Source: Dyella humicola (GTDB lineage: Bacteria > Pseudomonadota > Gammaproteobacteria > Xanthomonadales > Rhodanobacteraceae). From it: a DNA stretch of 64,000 nt. Shown here one piece after another: positions 50,591 to 59,591 of the stretch. Where the stretch lies: contig NZ_JAPDPC010000001.1 in the NCBI RefSeq assembly GCF_026283945.1, forward strand, positions 2,852,001 through 2,916,000, written 5' to 3'. Below the pieces are notes generated by a model. It searched no databases and was not told where the DNA came from. It saw only the letters and a program-made list of their open reading frames with translations. The translations under genes and the position numbers were made by a program. Positions within the stretch are counted from its first letter, which is position 1, and each line of letters starts with the position of its first letter.

Positions 50591-52078
50591 ATGCACAAGC
50601 GATCGCGTGATCTCTCGGGGCCGAGCTTGCCGACACGCCACTGGCTCGTATCGCTGGCCTTCGCGCTGTTGACATGCATGGCAGCGCCAGCGGCGCTGGC
50701 CCAGTCCACAGATTCATCCGCGGACCTGAAAGCAGAGATTGCGCAGATGCGTCAGCAAATGCAGGCGCAGCAGCAAGTGATGCAGAAGATGCAGCAGCGC
50801 CTGGATGAGCTGGAGGCGAAGGAGGCGGCGAAACCGCAGGCAACCGCGCAAGCGCCTAGCCAACCGGCCAAGCCGCCCGTGGTCACGCCGACCTCCGAAC
50901 TTGCGGCCGCCAAAGCCACCGAGTATCACCCGCCGTCGGCGCCGGCCGGCGTGTCCGAACCGCTGCCCGGGGGCTATGTCCGCCTTGGTGATACAGGCAA
51001 CCTGCTCAAGGTAGACCTGGTCGCGCAGGTCGATGCCATGGCGGACAACACCTACATGGGCGCCCAGGACTTGTTCGTGCCGTCCTCCATTCCCGTGCGC
51101 GGGGCGCCGTTTTACGCCACCGGCTGGCGCTCCAATATGAGCGCGAAGCAAAGCGTGTTCCGCATGGATTTCCGCCGCGACACCGATTACGGCACCTTGA
51201 AGATTGTCTACAAGAACAATTTCTTCGGTAGCGGTACCGGCGACATGCCATACAACCTCCAGTACTTCTATGGCGAGTTGGACAACGAGCACTTTACCCT
51301 GCTGGCGGGCTACAACATCTCGGCCTTTACCGACATCGACGTGTTTCCCAACACGCTCGACTACGAAGGACCGAACTCCTTCACCTTCAAATACGGCCCG
51401 CAGATCCGCTTCTCGCCGATTCTCTTTAAGCATGGCGATAGCTTGTTGACCTTGCCGTTGTCGATGGAGAAACCGAACGCCGACATCACCACCATCGAGG
51501 GCTTCAACACGTATTCCCGGCGGCCGGACTTCGTGTTCGGGCTACGCTGGGAAGCGCCTAGCTGGCATATTCAATGGGCCAACCTGTGGCGTGACCTGCG
51601 GGTGGAGAGCGCAACGGCACGCACCCGGGGAACCAACGGCTACGCCACCCAACTCACCGGCACCACCAAGCTTTTCGAGCGTGACAGCGTGCAGGGCTGG
51701 GTCAGCAATGGGCGGGGGTATGCCAACTTCCTGCAGGACATCTCCGGGCTGGGCCTGGATGCCGCTTTCAATACTCAGGGTGACCTGAGGGGGATTCGCG
51801 CCCGCGGTTGGGGCGCCGGCTACACCCACGGCTGGAGCAGTGATCTCAGCAGTAGCCTGTCCTACGGCTACCTGCGCATCAGCCCGCAATCCAACCTGTT
51901 GATCGACCAGACCCTGCCCAAGAGCACCAAGTTCGGGTCGCTCAACCTGGCCTGGCAGTTCAGCGAACGTGCCATGGTCGGTATCGAATACTTGTGGGGC
52001 CAGAACATCGACCTTACGGATGCGCGCGGCCAGGGCCAGCGCATCCAGACGACACTGCGCTATGACCTGAATCCGTGA
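50591..52078 (+). CDS. DcaP-like trimeric outer membrane porin
   Basis: A 495-residue outer membrane protein. The signal peptide ends near residue 38 (AAPAALAQS). A Gln/Met/Lys-rich coiled coil (about 45-80: LKAEIAQMRQQMQAQQQVM) and a Pro/Ala linker follow. The beta-barrel (about 135-495) has alternating aromatic strands (FRMDFRRDTDYGTLKIVYKNN) and ends in an outer-membrane-type strand (QTTLRYDLNP). This layout matches DcaP-type porins, known to take up small anionic or dicarboxylic solutes. A GAGG sequence sets ATG 50591. Its place beside antiporter and decarboxylase genes suggests it admits the acid-resistance substrate. Confidence 0.85.
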   Translation: MHKRSRDLSGPSLPTRHWLVSLAFALLTCMAAPAALAQSTDSSADLKAEIAQMRQQMQAQQQVMQKMQQRLDELEAKEAAKPQATAQAPSQPAKPPVVTPTSELAAAKATEYHPPSAPAGVSEPLPGGYVRLGDTGNLLKVDLVAQVDAMADNTYMGAQDLFVPSSIPVRGAPFYATGWRSNMSAKQSVFRMDFRRDTDYGTLKIVYKNNFFGSGTGDMPYNLQYFYGELDNEHFTLLAGYNISAFTDIDVFPNTLDYEGPNSFTFKYGPQIRFSPILFKHGDSLLTLPLSMEKPNADITTIEGFNTYSRRPDFVFGLRWEAPSWHIQWANLWRDLRVESATARTRGTNGYATQLTGTTKLFERDSVQGWVSNGRGYANFLQDISGLGLDAAFNTQGDLRGIRARGWGAGYTHGWSSDLSSSLSYGYLRISPQSNLLIDQTLPKSTKFGSLNLAWQFSERAMVGIEYLWGQNIDLTDARGQGQRIQTTLRYDLNP

Positions 52079-52215
52079 ACGTGGACGGCGGCGCCGGGTA
52101 GCTCAAGTGAATGGCCGACTCGGCTCCGCCTCCGCGAGCCATGCGAACGTCGATGACAAGAATTTCGTCCCCGCCACGGCACTTTCCGTGAACAACAAAT
52201 TCGAGGTGTGAAGCC

Positions 52216-54531
52216 ATGCTTGAACGTCGCAACCAGCGCCAGAAATTCCGCGTGCTTCTGGCTCACGCCCAAGCGGGAAACCTCGATAGTGCGGGTGGCA
52301 GGGCCTGCCGAACCCTGGCCGAGGAATTCACCGATCGCAATATCGAAACCGTGATGGCCTCGGCCTTGGAGGACGCGCGCGCGACCATCGTGTCGGACGC
52401 GGCCATTCACGCCATCATGATCGATTGGTCGCTGCCGGACGACAGTGGCAAGTCACTCGACAACCAGGCGGCCATCAGCCTGATCAAATTGATCCGCTCG
52501 CGCAACGAGAACGTGCCGATCTTCCTGTTGACCGAGCGCGACAAGGCCAAGACGCTGAATGTGGAACTGGTCGAGGCCATCAACGAGCTGGTCTGGCTGC
52601 TCGAGGACGTCGCCACCTTCGTGGGTGGGCGCGTCCAGGCCGCCATGCATATGTACTTCAGCAACATGTTCGGCCCGTTGACGACCGCACTGCAGTCGTT
52701 CAACCAGGTGCACGAATATTCGTGGCATACGCCCGGCCATACCGGCGGCACCGCCTTCCTGAAGCATCCGGCCGGCCGCGCCTTCTACGATTTCTACGGC
52801 GAGCATATCTTTCGCACCGACCTTTCCATCAGCGTCGGCGAGCTCGGCTCATTGCTCGACCACAATGGACCGATCGGCGATAGCGAGAAATACATTTCGC
52901 GCATCTTCGGTTCGCATCGCAGCTACACCGTGACCAACGGCTCGTCCACGTCCAATCGCATCATCTTCATGGCCTGCGTCGGGCGTGACCAGGTGGTCCT
53001 GTGTGACCGCAACTGCCACAAGTCGATCGAGCACGGGCTGACCCTGACGGGTGGCATTCCGCAGTACCTGGTGCCGTCACGCAACCGCTACGGCTTGATC
53101 GGGCCGATCTATCCCGAACGCTTCGTGCAGGCCACCCTGCGCAAGGAGATAGCGGCGAATCCTTTGGCGAAGGGCCTCAAGGACAAGAGCCCGGTCTTCA
53201 TGGTGGTGACCAACTCTACCTATGACGGCCTCTGCTACAACGTCAAGCGCGTGCAACAAGAGGTGGGCGGCTGGCTGGATCGCGTGCATTGGGACGAGGC
53301 CTGGTACGGCTATGGCCGCTTCAATCCCCTGTATGCCGGGCGCCTGGCCATGCACGGCGAGGCGTCGGAGCACGATCCCAAGGGTCCCACGGTTTTCACC
53401 ACCCACTCGACCCACAAGTTGTTGGCGGCGTTCTCGCAGGCCTCGTACATCCATATCCGCGACGGCCGCAATCCCATGCCGCATGAGCGCTTCAATGAGT
53501 CGTTCATGATGCACGGCTCCACCTCGCCGTTCTATCCGATCATCGCCTCCAACGAGATCGCCGCGACCATGATGGATGGCATCAGCGGCACCGCGTTGAC
53601 CCGCGAGAGCATCGATGAGGCGGTCACCTTCCGCCAGGTGGTGGGCCGCCTGCGCCGCGATTTCGAAAAGAAGAAGGAGTGGTTCTTCCGCACCTGGAAT
53701 CCGGACAAGGTCAAGGACCCCAAGAGCGGCAAGCGCATTGCGTTCGAAGATGCGCCGCAGGAATTGCTGGCGACGGATCCGGAGTGCTGGGTGATGCATC
53801 CGGGTGATACCTGGCATGGCTTCGACAAACTCGAGGACGGCTATTGCATGCTCGACCCGATCAAGGTGTCGGTGCTGACACCTGGGGTCGACGACGATGG
53901 CTCGCTCGCCAAGACGGGTTTTCCGGCATCACTGCTCACGGCCTATCTGGATGCGCGCGGCATCGAAGTCGAGAAGACCAGCGACTTCGCCGTACTGTTC
54001 CTGTTCTCCATCGGTATCACCAAGGCGAAGTGGAGCACCTTGCTGACGGCCATGCTGGACTTCAAGCGCGACTACGACCGGGATGCCCCGCTGTCACGGA
54101 TCATGCCTTCCCTGGTCAAGAGTCATCCGGATCGCTACGAGGGGCTGGGCCTGCGCGGCCTCGGCGATCAGATGTTTGCCGAGCTGAAGAAGGGCGGCCA
54201 GACCGCCCACCTGCAGAAGGCCTATTCGCAGTTGCCCGCGATCAAGATGTCGCCTGCCGATGCGTACCAGTTGCTGGTGCGCGGACAGGTGGAACGGGTG
54301 GCGCTGCCTGAGCTTGCGGGACGCATACTTGCCACCAGCATCGTGCCCTACCCTCCGGGCATTCCGATGGTCATGCCGGGTGAGTCGGCCGGCGCGGCGA
54401 ACGGGCCACACATCGGCTATCTGAAATCCCTGCAGGGCTGGGACAAGCGCTTTCCCGGGTTTGGACACGACACGCACGGCGTCGAAGCAGAGGATGGCGA
54501 GTATTACGTGCAATGCCTGAAAACGACTTGA
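52216..54531 (+). CDS. adiA: Arginine decarboxylase, biodegradative AdiA type
   Basis: A 771-residue PLP decarboxylase with an N-terminal wing domain (about 1-140, REC-like: AIMIDWSLPDDSG, VPIFLLTERDKA). The PLP lysine is Lys401 in THSTHKLLAAFSQASYIH. Similarity to AdiA runs throughout: EYSWHTPGHTGG, CDRNCHKSIEHGLTLTGG, PSRNRYGLIGPIYP, HWDEAWYGYGRFNPLYA and the C-terminal YLKSLQGWDKRFPGF. It converts arginine to agmatine and CO2, consuming a proton. GAGGTG precedes ATG. An AdiC-like antiporter follows two genes later, completing an arginine-dependent acid-resistance pair. Confidence 0.9.
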   Translation: MLERRNQRQKFRVLLAHAQAGNLDSAGGRACRTLAEEFTDRNIETVMASALEDARATIVSDAAIHAIMIDWSLPDDSGKSLDNQAAISLIKLIRSRNENVPIFLLTERDKAKTLNVELVEAINELVWLLEDVATFVGGRVQAAMHMYFSNMFGPLTTALQSFNQVHEYSWHTPGHTGGTAFLKHPAGRAFYDFYGEHIFRTDLSISVGELGSLLDHNGPIGDSEKYISRIFGSHRSYTVTNGSSTSNRIIFMACVGRDQVVLCDRNCHKSIEHGLTLTGGIPQYLVPSRNRYGLIGPIYPERFVQATLRKEIAANPLAKGLKDKSPVFMVVTNSTYDGLCYNVKRVQQEVGGWLDRVHWDEAWYGYGRFNPLYAGRLAMHGEASEHDPKGPTVFTTHSTHKLLAAFSQASYIHIRDGRNPMPHERFNESFMMHGSTSPFYPIIASNEIAATMMDGISGTALTRESIDEAVTFRQVVGRLRRDFEKKKEWFFRTWNPDKVKDPKSGKRIAFEDAPQELLATDPECWVMHPGDTWHGFDKLEDGYCMLDPIKVSVLTPGVDDDGSLAKTGFPASLLTAYLDARGIEVEKTSDFAVLFLFSIGITKAKWSTLLTAMLDFKRDYDRDAPLSRIMPSLVKSHPDRYEGLGLRGLGDQMFAELKKGGQTAHLQKAYSQLPAIKMSPADAYQLLVRGQVERVALPELAGRILATSIVPYPPGIPMVMPGESAGAANGPHIGYLKSLQGWDKRFPGFGHDTHGVEAEDGEYYVQCLKTT

Positions 54532-54648
54532 TATCGGGCATGCCTGACAAGGAAACGCATCGGTCGAGCGGTTGCCAAACGCCTATCGCCCACGCGTTTT
54601 CCTCATCACCGCTTCGCGACGGATCTTCCGTTATTGAGGATAGAAACC

Positions 54649-56982
54649 ATGTCGATGAACAATCCCTGGTTGCTTTACATCACGAGCGATCCGCCGGATG
54701 AAGGCTCGGCCTTCCGGCTTGCGTTGGAGCGCATCGGCAAGGCCATCCAGGACCGCGGCATCGAGGTAGTGCGCGCACTGACTTGCGAGGATGGACTCGC
54801 CATTGCGCAAGGCTCCGCGACTTACTCCTGCGTTGCCGTCGACTGGGACCTCGGCGAAACCGCTGAGATGAGCGAAAGCGAGGTGCTTAAGATCATCCGC
54901 GCGGTGAGAGAGAAATCACTGAGGATTCCGATCTTTCTGCTCAGCCGCGGCTCGACCATCCAGGACATTCCGTTGAGTGTGATCCGCGAGGTTCGCGAAT
55001 ACGTGAACCTGGTGGGCGAGACGCCGGACTTTCTCGCTCGTCGCATTCAATTCGCCATCGACAATTACCACTCCGATCTGCTTCCGCCCTACTTCAAAGC
55101 GCTGAAGAAGCTGACCGAGGAAGGCACCTACCAATGGGATGCGCCCGGCCACATGGGCGGCGCCGCTTACCTCAAGCATCCTGCCGGCGCCGAGTTCCAT
55201 CGTTTCTTCGGCGAAAACATCATGCGAGCGGATATCGGCATCTCCAATGCCGAGCTTGGCTCGTGGCTGGACATCGAAGGTCCGCCCGCGGATTCGCAGC
55301 GCATGGCCGCCCGCATCTTCGGCGCCGACTGGACGTTGTATGTACTTGCTGGATCTTCGGCATCCAACCGCATCGTCGTGCAGGCGTCGGTTGGCGCGAA
55401 CGACATGGTGATCGCCGACCGTAATTGCCACAAATCGCTCAATCACGCGATGACGCTGTCCGGAGCGCGACCCGTGTATTTTCAGCCGAGCCGTAATGGC
55501 CTCGGCATGATCGGCCTGATTCCACCCAAGCGCTTCACCAAGGAACACATTCGCTCCCTGATCGCCGCATCCCCGCTGACGGCGGGCGCGAACTCCAAGG
55601 AGCCGGTCTACGCCGTGGTTACCAACCCGACCTACGACGGCATCATGTACAACGTGGACAAGGTGGCCGAATGGCTGGCGGAGAGCGTGCCTCGCGTCCA
55701 CTTCGACGAGGCGTGGTATGCCTACGGCAAGTTTCACCCGATCTACAAGCATCGCTATGCGATGGGCATACCAAAAGACATGAAGAACCGCCCGACCGTG
55801 CTGGCGGTACAGTCGACGCACAAGATGCTGCCCGCGTTTTCCATGGCTTCCTATATCCACGTGAGCAATAGCAAACGTGGCGAGCTGGCGTGGTCGCCGC
55901 TCAAGGAAGCATTCATGATGCATGGGACGACGTCACCGTTCTATCCCTTGATCGCATCGCTGGATATCGCCACGGCGATGATGGACGAGCCTTCCGGTAG
56001 CGCCCTGCTGCGCGAAACCATCGGCTACGCGGTGGAGTTCCGCCAGGCGGTGGCGTCGGTGGCCAAGCGCCTGAAGAAGGATAACGAATGGTTCTTTTCA
56101 TTGTTCCAGCCTGACACGGTCAAGGTCGGTGGCAAGAACGTGGAGTTCTCCTCGGCACCGGTGGATGCCCTGGCGAACGATCCCAAATGCTGGACGCTTC
56201 GCGTTGGCGAGACCTGGCACGGCCTGCCGGATGATGTCGTGGCGAATGATTTCTGCATGCTGGATCCGACCAAGGTCACCATCGTGTGTCCCGGTACCGA
56301 TGCGCAGGGCCGGCTCGCCAAGCGCGGCATTCCAGGCGCCATACTCAGCAAGTTCCTGGATGCGCGCAGGCAGGCGATTGCCCGCACCGGCGACTACACC
56401 GTGCTGGTGCTGTTCTCGGTGGGCACCACGCAGGGCAAATGGGGTACCCTGCTCGAGACCCTGCTCGCCTTCAAGCGCCTTTACGATCGCGACGCGAGTC
56501 TGGAAGAAGCGTTGCCGGATCTCGTGCAGGCCCATCCCGAGCGCTACCGCGGCGTGACGTTGCCGCAGCTTTGCGACGAGATGCACAAGGTCATGACGGA
56601 CCTCGATCTGCAGGCGATGGCCAACGAGGCTGGCGAAGTGCTTTCCGAACAGGTGCTGACGCCATCGGAGGCGTATCAGAAACTCATACATGGCGACACT
56701 GAAGAGATTCGCATCGGTGACCTGCCGGGCCGCCTCGCCGCCTTGATGATCGTGCCGTATCCACCCGGCATTCCCGTGCTGATGCCTGGCGAACGCGTCG
56801 ACGCCAAGGGCGGGCCGATCCTGAAATTCCTGACATCGGTGGAGGAGTACGGCAGGCGCTTCCCCGGTTTTGGCCGCGAAGTCCAGAACGTCCACGCCGA
56901 TGCCCAGGGCGACATGTGGGCACGCGTGATTGCGGAGAAGACGGCGCCCGCCAAGGCAGCCAAGACGCCCAAGAAAAAGTGA
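54649..56982 (+). CDS. Orn/Lys/Arg decarboxylase family protein, third paralogue
   Basis: A 777-residue fold-I PLP decarboxylase paralogous to its upstream neighbour, with wing domain (about 1-140) and PLP lysine Lys392 in VQSTHKMLPAFSMASYIH. It departs from AdiA at usually conserved spots: PGHMGGAAYLKHP, FGENIMRADIGISNAELG, GSSASNRIVVQASV, and SMAS in place of SQAS after the lysine. A Lys/Ala/Pro-rich tail (EKTAPAKAAKTPKKK) is extra. Lysine is a reasonable guess for the substrate because arginine and ornithine enzymes are already present, but I cannot read it. A GAGG site supports ATG 54649. It lies 117 bp after adiA. Confidence 0.85.
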   Translation: MSMNNPWLLYITSDPPDEGSAFRLALERIGKAIQDRGIEVVRALTCEDGLAIAQGSATYSCVAVDWDLGETAEMSESEVLKIIRAVREKSLRIPIFLLSRGSTIQDIPLSVIREVREYVNLVGETPDFLARRIQFAIDNYHSDLLPPYFKALKKLTEEGTYQWDAPGHMGGAAYLKHPAGAEFHRFFGENIMRADIGISNAELGSWLDIEGPPADSQRMAARIFGADWTLYVLAGSSASNRIVVQASVGANDMVIADRNCHKSLNHAMTLSGARPVYFQPSRNGLGMIGLIPPKRFTKEHIRSLIAASPLTAGANSKEPVYAVVTNPTYDGIMYNVDKVAEWLAESVPRVHFDEAWYAYGKFHPIYKHRYAMGIPKDMKNRPTVLAVQSTHKMLPAFSMASYIHVSNSKRGELAWSPLKEAFMMHGTTSPFYPLIASLDIATAMMDEPSGSALLRETIGYAVEFRQAVASVAKRLKKDNEWFFSLFQPDTVKVGGKNVEFSSAPVDALANDPKCWTLRVGETWHGLPDDVVANDFCMLDPTKVTIVCPGTDAQGRLAKRGIPGAILSKFLDARRQAIARTGDYTVLVLFSVGTTQGKWGTLLETLLAFKRLYDRDASLEEALPDLVQAHPERYRGVTLPQLCDEMHKVMTDLDLQAMANEAGEVLSEQVLTPSEAYQKLIHGDTEEIRIGDLPGRLAALMIVPYPPGIPVLMPGERVDAKGGPILKFLTSVEEYGRRFPGFGREVQNVHADAQGDMWARVIAEKTAPAKAAKTPKKK

Positions 56983-57147
56983 ACACCGCTGTACCCGCTG
57001 TCACGGACTTATCTTGATCGAGACATCGGGCAAGGTCGCCTTGCGCTGGAGGTTGGAGGTCGTGGCGTCACCGCTGCGATGACGCCCAATCCGCCACCAG
57101 CAGTGCATGAGCGGGACCCTGCACGGAGCACGCAAACGGGAGTGAGC

Positions 57148-58446
57148 ATGGCGGCGCTACAGCCAAAGAAGATGGGTTTGGTCGGCGCATCTTCGCTCGT
57201 CGTGGCGAACATGGTCGGCACGGGCGTGTTCCTGCTTCCTTCCAGCCTGGCCAGCATCGGCAGCATTTCGATCTATGGCTGGATCATCTCGGCCATTGGC
57301 GCCAGCGCGCTAGGCCTGGTGTTCGCGCACCTGGGCATGGTGGAGCCGCAGGCCGGTGGACCTTATGCCTATGCGCGCGACCATATGGGCCCGTTCGCCG
57401 CCTTCCAGACCAACATGCTGTACTGGGGCGCGAACGTGATCGGCAATGTCGCCATCGCGATCTCGGTCACCGGTTACCTGGCGGTGTTCTTCCCGATCCT
57501 GAAGAGCCCGTGGTTCGCGAATGGCTGCACGGCCGCCGTGATCTGGCTGTTTATCTGGCTGAATTCGCGCGGCGCGAAGACGATCGGCCAATTCACCAGC
57601 ATCACCACCATCGCCGGCATCCTGCCGATCGCCTTTGTCGGCGTGCTTGGTTGGCTTTGGTTTAAGCCGGAAGTCTTCAGCGCCGGTTGGAACCCAGGTT
57701 CCTTGCCCACGCATTCCGCCGTGGCCCAAAGCGCTTCCATTGCGTTATGGGCGTTTCTCGGCGTCGAGAGCGCGGCCGTCTCGGCCGGCGTCATCGAGAA
57801 TCCGAATCGCAACGTACCGTTGGCGACGATTATCGGGCTCGTGGTGGCCACGGTTATCTATGTGTCCTGCTGCACCGCCATCATGGGCATCCTTCCCAAC
57901 GACCAACTCAAGAATTCGGCGGCTCCGTTCGCCGACGCGGCGCGCCTCATGCTGGGGCCATGGGCGGCCGAAGTGATCTCGGTGGCCGCCATCCTGAAGG
58001 CGGCCGGTGCCCTTGTTGGCTGGATCCTCATCGTCGCCCAGTCGGCCCAGGCCGCCGCCACCGATGGCATGTTTGTGCGCCGCTTCGCCGTGACCAACGA
58101 TCATGGCATGCCCACGCACAATCTCGTCATCACCGGCCTGCTGATGACAGGGCTACTGGTGCTCACCGCATCCCCCTCTATCGCCAAGCAGTTTTCCATC
58201 ATCACCAACGCGACCGTGGTCTTGATGGCGCTTCCTTACATCTACTCGGTGATCTCGATGTGGCGCCTCAATCAAACCATCGAGCTGCCAAGGTCAAGAC
58301 GCCGTGCGCTGCTTATCGCAGGCCTGATTGCATGCCTGTATTGCGTAGGCGTGGTCGTGGGTCAATCCGATCTCCTGGGCCGCAGGGCGCTCCTCGTCCT
58401 CTTGTTGACGGCGCCCCTCTATGCGTTGATGAAACGCAAGCCGTGA
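57148..58446 (+). CDS. adiC: AdiC-like arginine/agmatine antiporter
   Basis: A 432-residue APC transporter close to AdiC. Helix 1 has NMVGTGVFLLPSSLASIGSISIYGW with the substrate-backbone motif. GPYAYARDHMGPF, FQTNMLYWGANVIGNVAI and FLGVESAAVSAGVIENPNRNVP follow, and VGWILIVAQSAQAAATDGMF places Trp292 where AdiC has its arginine-stacking Trp293. It exchanges external arginine for internal agmatine. GGGAG before ATG 57148 fixes the start; a frame from 57079 is longer but lacks support. It follows two decarboxylases and ends in a strong terminator. Confidence 0.9.
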   Translation: MAALQPKKMGLVGASSLVVANMVGTGVFLLPSSLASIGSISIYGWIISAIGASALGLVFAHLGMVEPQAGGPYAYARDHMGPFAAFQTNMLYWGANVIGNVAIAISVTGYLAVFFPILKSPWFANGCTAAVIWLFIWLNSRGAKTIGQFTSITTIAGILPIAFVGVLGWLWFKPEVFSAGWNPGSLPTHSAVAQSASIALWAFLGVESAAVSAGVIENPNRNVPLATIIGLVVATVIYVSCCTAIMGILPNDQLKNSAAPFADAARLMLGPWAAEVISVAAILKAAGALVGWILIVAQSAQAAATDGMFVRRFAVTNDHGMPTHNLVITGLLMTGLLVLTASPSIAKQFSIITNATVVLMALPYIYSVISMWRLNQTIELPRSRRRALLIAGLIACLYCVGVVVGQSDLLGRRALLVLLLTAPLYALMKRKP

Positions 58447-58455
58447 ACGGAACTC

Positions 58456-58494
58456 AACGACCCAGGCCACCGCGCATGGGTTGCCTGGGTCGTT
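58456..58494. terminator. Bidirectional intrinsic terminator between adiC and SDR gene
   Basis: A perfect 12-bp stem AACGACCCAGGC/GCCTGGGTCGTT (58456-58467 and 58483-58494) with a 15-nt loop sits between two convergent genes, so it can serve both. Confidence 0.85.
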
Positions 58495-58523
58495 CGTCCA
58501 ATACCTCTCCGAAGCTGCCGCCC

Positions 58524-59318
58524 TCAGGCTATCGAACGCACGACTCCGCCATCGACGCGCATGGCGGCGCCGGTCGTCGCTGAGGCTTGTTCCGAGGCGA
58601 GATACACGGCGAGGTTAGCCACCTCTTCCACCGTCGCCAACCGCTGGATCAAGGACGATGGACGATGGGTCTGGATGAAATCGCGCTCCACCTGTTCCTG
58701 CGATACGCCTTGCTCCGCCGCGATCTTGCCGAAGAAGTCGCCGACGCCCTCCGAGCGCGTTGGCCCCGGGAGTATCGCGTTCACCGTCACACCGGTTCCC
58801 GCCAGCGACTCGGCCAGCCCACGCGAAACGGCAAGCTGCGCCGTCTTGGTCATCCCGTAGTGCACCATCTCCGCGGGAATCTGCAGGCCCGATTCGCTGG
58901 ATACGAACTGGATGCGCCCCCAGCCACGCTTGGCCATGCCCTGCGCGTAGTGCCGCGACAAGCGAACGCCGCTCAACACATTCACCTCGAAAAAGCGCAA
59001 CCAGTCCTCGTCAGGAATATCGAAGAATGCCTTCGGCTCGAAGATGCCCAGGTTGTTGATCAGGATGTCCGCATCGGGAATCGTCGCGATGAGCCGCTGT
59101 GCGCCATCAAGCGTGCCCAGGTCAGCAGCCAGGCCCGTGAGAGTGGCGCCGGCGACGAACGAGCGCACACTGGCGAGGGCCTCGTCAACACGGGCCTGGG
59201 TGCGGCCGGTAATGACGACATGAGCGCCTGCGGCAGCGAGACCTTGCGCGATCGCCAAGCCGATGCCAGCCGTCGAACCGCTAACCACGGCCACCCGGCC
59301 GGTCAAATCAATATGCAT
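58524..59318 (-). CDS. Short-chain dehydrogenase/reductase
   Basis: A 264-residue classical SDR. It has the cofactor motif VVSGSTAGIGLAIAQ, the NNLG motif (ILINNLGIFEP), the active-site YGMTK with upstream Ser (VSSESG), and the C-terminal TTGAAMRVDGGVVRS. Substrate unknown. AGGAG 7 nt before ATG 59318 fixes the start over a longer frame. It is a single gene converging on adiC and divergent from nnrS. Confidence 0.92.
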   Translation of the reverse strand: MHIDLTGRVAVVSGSTAGIGLAIAQGLAAAGAHVVITGRTQARVDEALASVRSFVAGATLTGLAADLGTLDGAQRLIATIPDADILINNLGIFEPKAFFDIPDEDWLRFFEVNVLSGVRLSRHYAQGMAKRGWGRIQFVSSESGLQIPAEMVHYGMTKTAQLAVSRGLAESLAGTGVTVNAILPGPTRSEGVGDFFGKIAAEQGVSQEQVERDFIQTHRPSSLIQRLATVEEVANLAVYLASEQASATTGAAMRVDGGVVRSIA

Positions 59319-59505
59319 GGGAATACTCCTGATGGACAGTGGATGCACCTTTGCACTCATTCGCAAAGGTGGCGACGCTAGTCCGCGATACAAGGGAGAG
59401 AGACCTTCTCGCGGGCGAGTCGCAGCGAGTTGCCGTGCCCAAGTGAATGCGCGCTAGCCAGGGCCCTTCACGGCCTCGCGACGTTCACGCGCCAGGTAAG
59501 AAAAT

Positions 59506-59521
59506 TCTGACCCAGATCAGA
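59506..59521 (+). promoter_or_regulatory. FNR/Dnr-type palindrome upstream of nnrS
   Basis: TCTGA-N6-TCAGA is a perfect inverted repeat with the TGA-N6-TCA core of FNR-family boxes (consensus TTGAT-N4-ATCAA). Its centre lies near 59513. A class II arrangement puts the start near 59555 and supports translation from ATG 59592. NnrS genes are typically under NO-responsive FNR relatives. Confidence 0.55.
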
Positions 59522-59591
59522 GCGCCACGCAGAGCGGCATCGCCAAACTATGGCTCTCCGTTCCCGGCGCTCCTTGCGCAGGCACATCTCC

